From: Xanthobacteraceae bacterium
GTDB lineage: Bacteria > Pseudomonadota > Alphaproteobacteria > Rhizobiales > Xanthobacteraceae
Reading direction: 5' to 3'
Length of the DNA: 25,544 nucleotides
NCBI GenBank assembly: GCA_019746355.1
Contig: JAIESC010000210.1
Location: 1 to 25,544, forward strand
Shown: one piece after another, positions 19,292-25,544 of the stretch
Position numbering within the stretch: the stretch's first letter is position 1
How the letters are laid out: each line of letters opens with the position of its first letter
Notes under the pieces: model-generated
Told to the model about the DNA's origin: nothing
What the model saw: only the letters and a program-made list of their open reading frames with translations
Database searches by the model: none
Made by a program: the position numbers and the translations under genes

Positions 19292-21475
19292 TTACGGCGA
19301 CAGGACGACAGAGACCTGAATACCGCCTTCGGTCCGCGGCACGTCGAACGACACGCCGTCGGCATGGGAATGTACGACAAGATCGATGCTTGACGTGCCG
19401 AGCTGCAAGTTCCGCAGCCGCAGCTCGCTCAGGAATGCCGGCAAATGCGGATTGCGCAGCCGGATTTCGCGCTTCCGGGGATCGAACTCCAGCCCAAGTG
19501 AAGCCTCGACGAGGGCAAACAGCGAGGCGCTCGCCCAGGCTTGCGGTGAGCACGCGACCGGATAGAGCGTCGGCCCGCTGCGGCGCTGCCGCTGGAACCC
19601 GCAAAACAGCTCGGGCAGGCGATGCAGGTCCATGTAATTTGCCGCGTCGAACAGCCCCTTGAACAGGTGCGCGACGGCAGGCTTCAGGCCGTAACGGGCG
19701 AAGCCCAGCGCGATCAGCGAAATGTCGTGCGGCCAGATCGAGCCGTTGTGATACGACATCGGATTGTAGCGCGCTTCGCCCTTGGCCACGGTGCGGATGC
19801 CCCAGCCGGAAAAGAACCGTGGTTCCAGCAGGCCTTTGGCGACGGCCGCGGCGCGATCCGGGCGCGCAATGCCGCTGAACAGCACTTGGCCGGCGTTCGA
19901 GGTGCGGACGCGGCAGGCCTTCTTCCCGCCGTCGAGCGCCAGCGCATAGGTGCCGAGCTCCGGGCACCAGAACGCGGCCTCGAAACGCTCCGCGAGACGG
20001 CTGGCCTGCTCTTCCAGCTCCTGCGCGCGCTCCGGGCGCTGCAGGGCGCGGGCGCACAGCGCCGCCGCGTGCCTGGCCGCAAACACGTAGCCCTGAACCT
20101 CGGCAAGCGCGATCGCGCCTTCGGCCGAGCTGCCGTCGGCGTGAAAGATCGCGTCGTGGGAGTCCTTCCAGCCCTGGTTGGCGAGGCCTTGCTCGGTGGC
20201 GCGCAGGTATTCGACAAAGCCGTCGCGGTCCGGATCCCCTGGGCCGTCGATCCACCGCAGCGCGGCCTCGATTGCCGGCCACAGCCCGGCGATCGTTTGG
20301 ATGTCGCCGGTGCGCTCGAGGTAACGGCCGGCGAGCAGCACGAACAGCGGGGTCGCGTCGACGCTGCCGTAATAAAGCTGGAACGGCACCTCGCGCAGCC
20401 GCGCCATCTCGCCGCCGCGCATCTCGTGCAGGATCTTGCCGGGCGTCGCGTCCGCCAGTGGGTTGTCGGAGGTGGCCTGGTGGGCGGCGAGCCGGTGCAG
20501 GACGCCGCGCGCCAGCGCCGGATTGCACCACAGCATCTGCAGCGCGGTGATGATTCCGTCGCGGCCGAACGTCGTCGAATACCAGGGAATGCCCGCATAG
20601 GGATACGGGCCCTCCGGCGTGTCGGTGGTGAGCATGCACAGATCGGCGGTCGAGCGGCAGATCATCGTGTTGAAATGCTCGTTCGAGCTCTCGACCGTGG
20701 TCATGCCTCGCGTTGCGGCGCGCAGCTCGCGACGGGCCGCGCGCAGCCCGCGCAGGAACGGAACAGCCGGTCGGTCCGGCGGATCGCAGCCGATCTCGAG
20801 GAAGATCGGTACGGCTTCGCCGGGGGCGAGCTTGAACTCGTAGGTTGCTTCCCGTGTCGTCAGGACATGGGGATGCGGATCGAAGATGAGCGCCGTAGAA
20901 CGCGTGCGTTGATCGAGGCCGAGGTAGCTCAATGTGATCCGGTCGAAGCCGGTCCGCTTGCGGGTCACGGTTCCGCGCGCCGGTCGCGACATGCCGCGCA
21001 CCTCGAACAGATCGGCAAAATCGTTGCCGAACAGCATCGAAAGCCGCAGCTCGACCGGCCTGTTGCCGTGATTGCTGATCTTCAGTCGCTGATAGGCGGT
21101 GTCGCGCCACAGGAAGATGGTGCGGATGATGTGCACCACGTCTTTCTGGAGAACGAGGTGCTTGTCCACGTAGATGTCGGGATTGGTCAGGTCGATCGAC
21201 ATCAGCGTGTTGTCGTCGCGCAGGTTCGACCCGAGCAGCAACGGCTGCTGTCCGTTCAGCAGCAGCTCCAGGCGCGAGAGAAAACGGGTGTCGCTGTGGA
21301 ACAGGCCGTCCGGCCCGCCTGACGTTGCGCCGATGTCGCCGTGGCTGTCGACGACGATGAAGGTGTCGCCATGCTTGAGCGAGTGGCGCGGCCGCGTCGC
21401 CGGCGACGTAACCGGGATGTAGAACGTCTCTTCCAGCGCCGTTTCGACGACGGTTGTTGTCAGTGTCGCAGTCAT
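19292..21475 (-). CDS. Glycogen-debranching-type amylo-alpha-1,6-glucosidase family protein
   Basis: This 727-aa cytoplasmic glycoside hydrolase has two parts. The N-terminal beta-rich domain (about 34-225) matches the bacterial glycogen-debranching N-terminal type (GDTFIVVDSHGDI, GLFHSDTRFLSRLELLL). The C-terminal (alpha/alpha)6 barrel (about 260-690) carries STTFGRDGIITALQML (301-315), QGWKDSHDAIF (434-444) and SYHNGSIWPHD (574-584), the usual substrate-site motifs. The length is normal for the family. No clear ribosome binding site precedes the ATG at 21475, and the 120-bp upstream gap shows no recognised promoter. With the GT4 enzyme it may act in alpha-glucan turnover or compatible-solute metabolism; the substrate is inferred from family only. 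Confidence 0.9.
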   Translation of the reverse strand: MTATLTTTVVETALEETFYIPVTSPATRPRHSLKHGDTFIVVDSHGDIGATSGGPDGLFHSDTRFLSRLELLLNGQQPLLLGSNLRDDNTLMSIDLTNPDIYVDKHLVLQKDVVHIIRTIFLWRDTAYQRLKISNHGNRPVELRLSMLFGNDFADLFEVRGMSRPARGTVTRKRTGFDRITLSYLGLDQRTRSTALIFDPHPHVLTTREATYEFKLAPGEAVPIFLEIGCDPPDRPAVPFLRGLRAARRELRAATRGMTTVESSNEHFNTMICRSTADLCMLTTDTPEGPYPYAGIPWYSTTFGRDGIITALQMLWCNPALARGVLHRLAAHQATSDNPLADATPGKILHEMRGGEMARLREVPFQLYYGSVDATPLFVLLAGRYLERTGDIQTIAGLWPAIEAALRWIDGPGDPDRDGFVEYLRATEQGLANQGWKDSHDAIFHADGSSAEGAIALAEVQGYVFAARHAAALCARALQRPERAQELEEQASRLAERFEAAFWCPELGTYALALDGGKKACRVRTSNAGQVLFSGIARPDRAAAVAKGLLEPRFFSGWGIRTVAKGEARYNPMSYHNGSIWPHDISLIALGFARYGLKPAVAHLFKGLFDAANYMDLHRLPELFCGFQRQRRSGPTLYPVACSPQAWASASLFALVEASLGLEFDPRKREIRLRNPHLPAFLSELRLRNLQLGTSSIDLVVHSHADGVSFDVPRTEGGIQVSVVLSP

Positions 21476-21594
21476 GAGCTAACCGCCGTCGTTGTGCCGA
21501 CGCTTCCGTGAATTTCAGGTGGGTTTGGACAGGGCATGATGCAAATCCGAAAAGACGTCGGCTTTGGTGTTTGCAGGGGTTGGCGCGGGTCCGC

Positions 21595-22791
21595 TCACAT
21601 CCGTGCGTCGTGGGGATGAGCTTTGCCGGAGACGCCGGCTTTTTGCGATGCAAGCTCCAGCAGGATGCGACGGCCGGCCTGGGTGACATCCTGTTGGCCG
21701 CGATTGGCTAGCATCACGATGCCGATCCGCTTGCCTGGAACCATCCCGATATAGGCCGACGCGTTGTTGAGGCCGCCATTCTTGTCGACGATCGGTGCCG
21801 AACCGGGGTGCACCTCCCAGGCCAGCGCCTGCCACGCAGGCGCCTGTGCGTTGCCGCCGCGCATCGGAAAGAGCCCGCGATGGGCGCGCCGCATGTCTGC
21901 CTGCAGTTGCCGGTTGCCGGGCAACTCGCCGAGATTGGCCGCGAGAAACGTCGCCATGTCGCGGGCCGACGAGAACGTCTGGCCGGTGCCGGGCCAGAGA
22001 TAATAGCCCTGAATATCGCCCGGCTCGCCGACCGGCTGGCCGTCGCCGTCATAACCCTGCACGGCGCGGGGCTTGAGCGCCGCGTCGAGGTCGCCGCGCG
22101 GGTTTGAGCCCGATCCGGGCAGCGCCGTGGACGTCATGCCGAGGGGTTTCAGGATGCGCTGCTCGACCAGCGTGCGAAGCGGCATGCCGAGCCTGCGCTC
22201 CAGCGCCAGATGCAGCAGGATGAAGCCGGCATGAGTGTACTCGTGCTGCCTGCCGGGCCGATGCCCTTCGCTGGCGCTCCATCGGTTCAAGGTGTCGATG
22301 AAGGTCGACGGCACGTAGTGCTCCTTGGGCCACGGCGGATGATCCTGCGGCAGCAGAAGCCCGGAGGTGTGGGTGGCAAGCTGACCAAATGTGATCACAC
22401 GAATGTCGCCGCCGCGCTGGAGCTCGGTCACATATTTGGCGACGGGCTCATCAAGACCGAGCTCGCCGCGCCTGACCGCGTCGGCCAGCAGCGTCGCGTC
22501 AAAGACCTTGCCCAGCGATGCGAGATTGAACAGCGAGTCGCAGGTGACGGGCTGCCGCCTCGTTTCATCGGCCATTCCGGCGCTGAAAAACGAGGTCCGG
22601 CCGTCGATCCGCACCGCAATGGCCAAGCCGCCCGGGCCTGATCCGGGCTGCAGGTCCTTGATGTGACGGCCGATGACGTTGCCGAGCGCGGCATTCGCCT
22701 CGGCACGGCACTGCGCCGCCGCCGGGCAAGCCGTGGCCATCATCAGCAATGTTGCCGTCAACCATCGCATTGGTCGCGAAGCCCCGCTCAT
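21595..22791 (-). CDS. Secreted serine hydrolase of the class C beta-lactamase fold (AmpC-like, altered active site)
   Basis: This 398-aa protein has a signal peptide (about 8-27, MRWLTATLLMMATACPAAAQ) and an AmpC/penicillin-binding fold. The nucleophile motif is Ser92-x-x-Lys95 in FNLASLGK, as expected. The second motif reads Tyr185-Thr-His187, not Tyr-x-Asn, and the third reads Lys337-Asn-Gly, not Lys-Thr-Gly. The rest follows class C layout (ATHTSGL, LKPLGM, YIGMVPGKRIGIVMLANR). It may be a divergent beta-lactamase or, more likely, an esterase/peptidase relative; activity on beta-lactams should not be assumed. The start ATG at 22791 has a weak AGAAG upstream. ATG at 22770 is an alternative, and the frame is open further upstream without signal-peptide logic. 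Confidence 0.85.
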   Translation of the reverse strand: MSGASRPMRWLTATLLMMATACPAAAQCRAEANAALGNVIGRHIKDLQPGSGPGGLAIAVRIDGRTSFFSAGMADETRRQPVTCDSLFNLASLGKVFDATLLADAVRRGELGLDEPVAKYVTELQRGGDIRVITFGQLATHTSGLLLPQDHPPWPKEHYVPSTFIDTLNRWSASEGHRPGRQHEYTHAGFILLHLALERRLGMPLRTLVEQRILKPLGMTSTALPGSGSNPRGDLDAALKPRAVQGYDGDGQPVGEPGDIQGYYLWPGTGQTFSSARDMATFLAANLGELPGNRQLQADMRRAHRGLFPMRGGNAQAPAWQALAWEVHPGSAPIVDKNGGLNNASAYIGMVPGKRIGIVMLANRGQQDVTQAGRRILLELASQKAGVSGKAHPHDARM

Positions 22792-22949
22792 GCGCTTCTG
22801 TCGCTTCGGCGCGTTCCGTCCAGCGGGAATCGCGTTGCGGCAAAAAAGTCCCAGCCAAAAGCAGCGGTTCTGTGGCTGCGCACCGTCGCCCCGAGCCGCC
22901 TGGGCAGTTTCGCCATGCGGAATGCATCGGCCCCGTTCGCGGTTCCCGC

Positions 22950-22974
22950 GGAACGGTTCGTGCGCTGCACGGTT
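22950..22974 (+). promoter_or_regulatory. Candidate EcfG-type promoter of the DUF4168 gene
   Basis: GGAAC (22950-22954) is followed after 17 bases by GTT (22972-22974). This places a transcription start near 22982 and a 5' UTR of about 30 nt before the ribosome binding site. Same pattern and spacing as upstream of the PRC-barrel gene. Confidence 0.5.
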
Positions 22975-23011
22975 TTCTCCCATCGCCCAAAGCAATCAAT
23001 AGGAGAGACCG

Positions 23012-23422
23012 ATGCAGCGTCCGACGTCTTCTCGTGTTTGCATGACATCGATGGCCGTCATTGCCGCTTTGGCGGTCGCATCGCCTGCCGTTTCAACGGC
23101 GCGGGCGCAAGCCGATCAGACGCCGGGCCTGTCCGATCAGGCCGCCGCCGACAAAACGCCGGACATCTCCGAGCAGAAGCTTGATGCCGCGGTCGCCGCG
23201 ATCAAGCAGATCGCCAGCGTCAAGGAGGATTACGAGAAGAAGCTTGAAGCGGCGCCGCAGTCCGATCGCGAGCGCCTCGCCGACGAGGCGGAAAGCGCGA
23301 TCGTCAGGGCGGTGACCGACAACGGTCTGTCGGTCAAGGAATACGAATCGATCATGGTGGTGGCGCAGAACAATCCCGAGGTTCGCCAGAAGATCATCAG
23401 CAAGATCCGTCCGTCCGAGTGA
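23012..23422 (+). CDS. DUF4168 domain protein, secreted
   Basis: This 136-aa protein has a signal peptide (about 1-33, with hydrophobic MAVIAALAVASPAV and a cleavage site near ARAQA) and a compact DUF4168 domain (about 50-134). The domain reads SEQKLDAAVAAIKQIASVKEDY, then ADEAESAIVRAVTDNGLSV, then EYESIMVVAQNNPEVRQKI. It is mostly helical and charged. The function of DUF4168 is unknown; proteins are periplasmic or cell-surface. The ATG follows AGGAGA with suitable spacing. A candidate EcfG-type promoter precedes it, suggesting general stress control. It is divergent from the serine hydrolase gene, sharing a 220-bp intergenic region. Confidence 0.88.
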   Translation: MQRPTSSRVCMTSMAVIAALAVASPAVSTARAQADQTPGLSDQAAADKTPDISEQKLDAAVAAIKQIASVKEDYEKKLEAAPQSDRERLADEAESAIVRAVTDNGLSVKEYESIMVVAQNNPEVRQKIISKIRPSE

Positions 23423-23539
23423 GCACGGCGCCGGGTTCTGCGATCGTGTGAAACGCGTGCTGCAAAGCCCAGGGCGACAGCGAGGGAGCGTGCATCGGGC
23501 GTCGTGAAATCATTTCAAAGTTTCTACGAATTTTCGCGC

Positions 23540-23651
23540 GCGCGTTTACACGATAACGCAAAGTTCTGGGCGATAAATTTCGCCGGCGCCTCCCCCGAGG
23601 CGTCTGTCACCTGGACTGAGCAGAGAGTGCTCTTCGGAGCACTCTTTTTTT
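23540..23651 (+). ncRNA. Candidate small RNA with three hairpins and a UUCG terminator
   Basis: The region contains consecutive hairpins: GGCGA/TCGCC (23569-23584), CGCCTC-CCCC-GAGGCG (23587-23602) and the terminator at 23624. The second hairpin exposes a C-rich loop within CCTCCCCC, an anti-Shine-Dalgarno-like motif of the kind carried by several alphaproteobacterial small RNAs. The DUF4168 stop codon is 200 bp upstream, so this could be an independent gene or be processed from that gene's 3' UTR. The 5' end is a guess. No firm -35/-10 pair was found; the upstream sequence has a (CG)5 tract at 23535-23544. Confidence 0.4.
23624..23651 (+). terminator. Strong intrinsic terminator with TTCG loop
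   Basis: A perfect 9-bp stem, AGAGTGCTC (23624-23632) with GAGCACTCT (23637-23645), is closed by the stable TTCG tetraloop and followed directly by a run of T to 23651. It ends either the DUF4168 transcript or a small RNA. Confidence 0.9.
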
Positions 23652-23965
23652 CTGTCTACTCCAACCGGCGACCTTGTGAGCTGCGCAGTCCCAGCCTGCG
23701 ACGGTACCGGGTGTTGTTGCGGCGCGCGGCGCTCGACATGCGGCGCGGCGGCCTTAAAAGTGCTCGCGCTGGCCACGAGCCATGGCTCGTCAGCGCGAGC
23801 GCAAGCCGCCGCGGACCGAGTAGCGGCGGAGGAATGCCGATCGGCGCTCGCACGATGTGGATTGTCGGCCACGCAAAGCATCTTGTGCGAGTGCCCGGCT
23901 TCTCGCGAACGCTGCCGTTGTGCTACGCCTTGATCGGAAGACGCTGGGCCCAAGGGGGAGTTCTG
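23652..23965. other. Intergenic stretch with no recognised gene
   Basis: These 314 bp between the terminator and the next start show no tRNA, repeat or protein homology that I recognise. A frame in register with the downstream small protein stays open back to 23504, but it crosses the terminator and has unrelated composition, so it is not coding. The last 13 bases hold the GGGGGAG ribosome binding site of the next gene. Confidence 0.6.
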
Positions 23966-24271
23966 ATGCAATTTTCTTCAAGATCGCTGATGACAATCAC
24001 CGTCGCGCTGCTCGCCGGAATCATCCTGATGCCGGCAACGGCAGACGCCGCGAAGCTGACCAAGGCGGAGAAAGCCGCCTGGAAGCAGGCGAATGTTTCC
24101 TGCAAGGCGGAGGGGAAAGCCAAGAAGCTCGGCTGGCTCAAGCGTCGGAAGTTCGTCAAGGGCTGCATTCTTGAAACGTTGAAGGGCTATCCGAACATCA
24201 ACGTCGAAAAAGTGATGAAGGAAATGGATACGCAGAAGCTTCCGGTGGCCCAGGGCGGCAACGCCATCTAG
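23966..24271 (+). CDS. Small secreted Lys-rich protein with a cysteine pair (101 aa)
   Basis: I do not recognise this with confidence. The 101-residue product has a signal peptide (about 1-28, hydrophobic ITVALLAGIILMPATADA). The mature part is basic: CKAEGKAKKLGWLKRRKFVKGC carries two Cys about 21 residues apart (the quoted span is described, not complete), followed by a short helix and a polar tail. The Cys-spacing and Lys/Phe/Cys pattern loosely recall PsiF-repeat periplasmic proteins, a weak resemblance. The ATG at 23966 has GGGGGAG five bases upstream, which decides the start. It is convergent with the DUF1302 gene; the 99-bp gap between them shows no clear terminator. Confidence 0.72.
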   Translation: MQFSSRSLMTITVALLAGIILMPATADAAKLTKAEKAAWKQANVSCKAEGKAKKLGWLKRRKFVKGCILETLKGYPNINVEKVMKEMDTQKLPVAQGGNAI

Positions 24272-24370
24272 CGCTTCAGCTTGGATACGCAGAGATGTGA
24301 GCGGGCACGCTGCAAGCCAGATTAATCGGTGGTTCGGGACGGGGGCCACGTCGGCGGTGGGTAGCCCGTT

Positions 24371-25544
24371 CTAGAAGCGCGCCGTCAGCGACAGCGTCAT
24401 CATGCTGCGGTCGCGCAGGAGATTGTAGCGGCCGCCCCAGGTCGGTTGATACGTGATCTCCGCGACGTAGCGTTTGCGGTGCTCGGCGCGCAGCGCGACA
24501 AAGGCGAAGTGTTTGCCCTCGCTGAAGGCGCCGTCGTAAGACCAGCCTTGGATGTCGTAGCCGTAGCCTGCTGACGGCGTCACGTCGATGCCCGGAAGCA
24601 GATCGGCATAGCGCAGAGCGCCGCGCACCCGCGCGCCATAGGCGAGCGGGCTGACGAAGCCGTCGTTGCTGCAGGTGAGACCCGGCGCGACCACCGCGCA
24701 GTTGCCGTTGACCGGCACGCTGCCGAATGTGTCGGCCCGCCCGTAGCGCCGCACGTTGGGGTCGGGCAGGTTGTGCACGTATTTCAATCCGGCCTCGCCG
24801 CCGAGCGTCGTGGTTCTGGCGCCAAGCACGCCGGCGAAATCCCGGGTCGAACCGAGCAGCACGTCGGTGGTGGCAAAGCGGTCGTACGGCAGGAAGATGC
24901 CACCGAGCGGCACGGCACTATACTCGCTGCGCAGCAGCGACGGCGCGGTGTCCGACGTCGCGGCGGCTGTGACGTCGGCGCTGTTGAGCTGCAGCGGCTG
25001 ATTGAACCGGTGCACCACCTCGGCGAATGCGCTGAAGCCCGGCCGGCTGGTGATCGCGTTGAGCGCGAGCATCCGGACGTTCTCCGGATAGGTGACGAAG
25101 TATTTCGGATTGAGCCCGTTCGGATCGCCGGCGAGGAAGGGATTGCCCGGCCGCAGCGACTTGACCACGCCGATCAGGCCGCCACGCTGATGGTATTGCG
25201 CGAAATACGCGCCGAACTGCGTCGCAATCACCTCCATGCGATGGGTAAGACCGACGCCGAACTGGCCGCCATCCGGCTCGTCGTCGGGCGCGCGCTTGGC
25301 GTAATTGACTTGCGCGAGCGAGGCGGGGTCGGTCAGCCCCGCGCCGAACACGACCTTGTCGCAGCGTTCGGCGAGGTAGTCGAGCGACGAAAAGAACGTG
25401 CCGCAGCCGAGCGGCTCGGTGCGCTGGAACTTGAACTGATAGAACGCCTCGAGATTGATCGTGCTGGTGAGCCCGACCCTGGTGAACACCGCGGGGAAGG
25501 GGATGCCGACCTCCTCCGGCAGGACGCCCGGCCGCCGCAGCGCC
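24371..25544 (-). CDS. DUF1302-family outer-membrane protein, C-terminal part
   Basis: The gene runs off the right edge; about 390 C-terminal residues are visible. The frame continues to the window end (ALRRPGVLPEEVGIPFPAVF), so the GTG at 25489 is internal and not the start. Features are alternating beta-strand sequence, a Cys pair in the PLGCGTFFSSLDYLAERCDK region, another in a loop (NGNCAVVAPGLTCSND), and a C-terminus ending in aromatic Phe (SLTARF) as in beta-barrel porin-like proteins. DUF1302 proteins are often paired with DUF1329 proteins and lipid or sterol-like substrate export genes. No partner is visible here; it would lie beyond the edge or elsewhere. Confidence 0.85.
   Translation of the reverse strand, partial: ALRRPGVLPEEVGIPFPAVFTRVGLTSTINLEAFYQFKFQRTEPLGCGTFFSSLDYLAERCDKVVFGAGLTDPASLAQVNYAKRAPDDEPDGGQFGVGLTHRMEVIATQFGAYFAQYHQRGGLIGVVKSLRPGNPFLAGDPNGLNPKYFVTYPENVRMLALNAITSRPGFSAFAEVVHRFNQPLQLNSADVTAAATSDTAPSLLRSEYSAVPLGGIFLPYDRFATTDVLLGSTRDFAGVLGARTTTLGGEAGLKYVHNLPDPNVRRYGRADTFGSVPVNGNCAVVAPGLTCSNDGFVSPLAYGARVRGALRYADLLPGIDVTPSAGYGYDIQGWSYDGAFSEGKHFAFVALRAEHRKRYVAEITYQPTWGGRYNLLRDRSMMTLSLTARF

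Noticed and set aside
19622..21322. 566-aa plus-strand open frame opposite the debranching-type enzyme
   Set aside because: It is a shadow of a well-supported glycoside hydrolase; composition and lack of motifs mark it as non-coding. The same applies to 11214-12971, 14119-15591 and 5438-6625 on the plus strand.
23504..23965. N-terminal extension of the small Cys-pair protein back to 23504
   Set aside because: It runs through a strong terminator, and the internal ATG at 23966 has an excellent ribosome binding site followed by a clear signal peptide.

Overview
This GC-rich window looks like chromosome from an alphaproteobacterium of the Hyphomicrobiales (Bradyrhizobium/Xanthobacteraceae-like). 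The signs are TakP-type TRAP binding proteins, a rhizobial-style interspersed palindrome, two candidate EcfG-type (general stress response) promoters, and DUF4168, PRC-barrel and DUF1302 proteins typical of that group. No tRNA, rRNA, CRISPR array, insertion sequence or prophage gene was seen. The assignment is inference from protein and motif style, not from a marker gene.

Layout. (1) 1-1379: the 5' end of a beta-hydroxyacid dehydrogenase, divergent from an Mrp/ApbC Fe-S carrier ATPase. (2) 1450-7227: three tandem, gaplessly alignable 362-aa TRAP binding proteins on the + strand, convergent with a single DctQ-DctM permease pair on the - strand. Intrinsic terminators follow each binding protein. 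(3) 7410-9868: moaA followed by a DMT exporter gene (- strand), divergent from a DUF971 gene. (4) 9896-9967: an interspersed palindrome. (5) 9984-13596, all - strand: two small membrane proteins, a membrane histidine kinase overlapping a LuxR-type response regulator, and an L,D-transpeptidase. (6) 13597-14040: intergenic, with a strong terminator and a candidate small RNA. (7) 14041-17127: an MsbA-like ABC exporter divergent from a GT4 glycosyltransferase. (8) 17128-22791, - strand: an MFS transporter behind a PRC-barrel gene, a glycogen-debranching-type glucosidase, and an AmpC-fold serine hydrolase. (9) 23012-25544: a DUF4168 protein, a candidate small RNA with a UUCG terminator, a small secreted cysteine-pair protein, and the C-terminal part of a DUF1302 outer-membrane protein.

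How parts may work together. The strongest unexplained signal is an 18-bp dyad, CCTGTCAA-N2-TTGACAGG. It occurs twice perfectly and once with two changes, each time about 100 bp upstream of a start codon in block 5: before the L,D-transpeptidase, before the kinase-regulator pair, and before a small membrane protein. This suggests a compact autoregulated envelope-stress or cell-wall regulon, with the local LuxR-type regulator as the obvious candidate binder. The three TRAP binding proteins differ mainly in the segment that lines the ligand cleft in the family, which suggests one permease (or several) fed by receptors with different 2-oxoacid or carboxylate preferences. The PRC-barrel/MFS unit and the DUF4168 gene each carry GGAAC-N17-GTT upstream, so they are probably part of the general stress response.

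Many long open frames opposite the real genes are codon-bias shadows and were left out.
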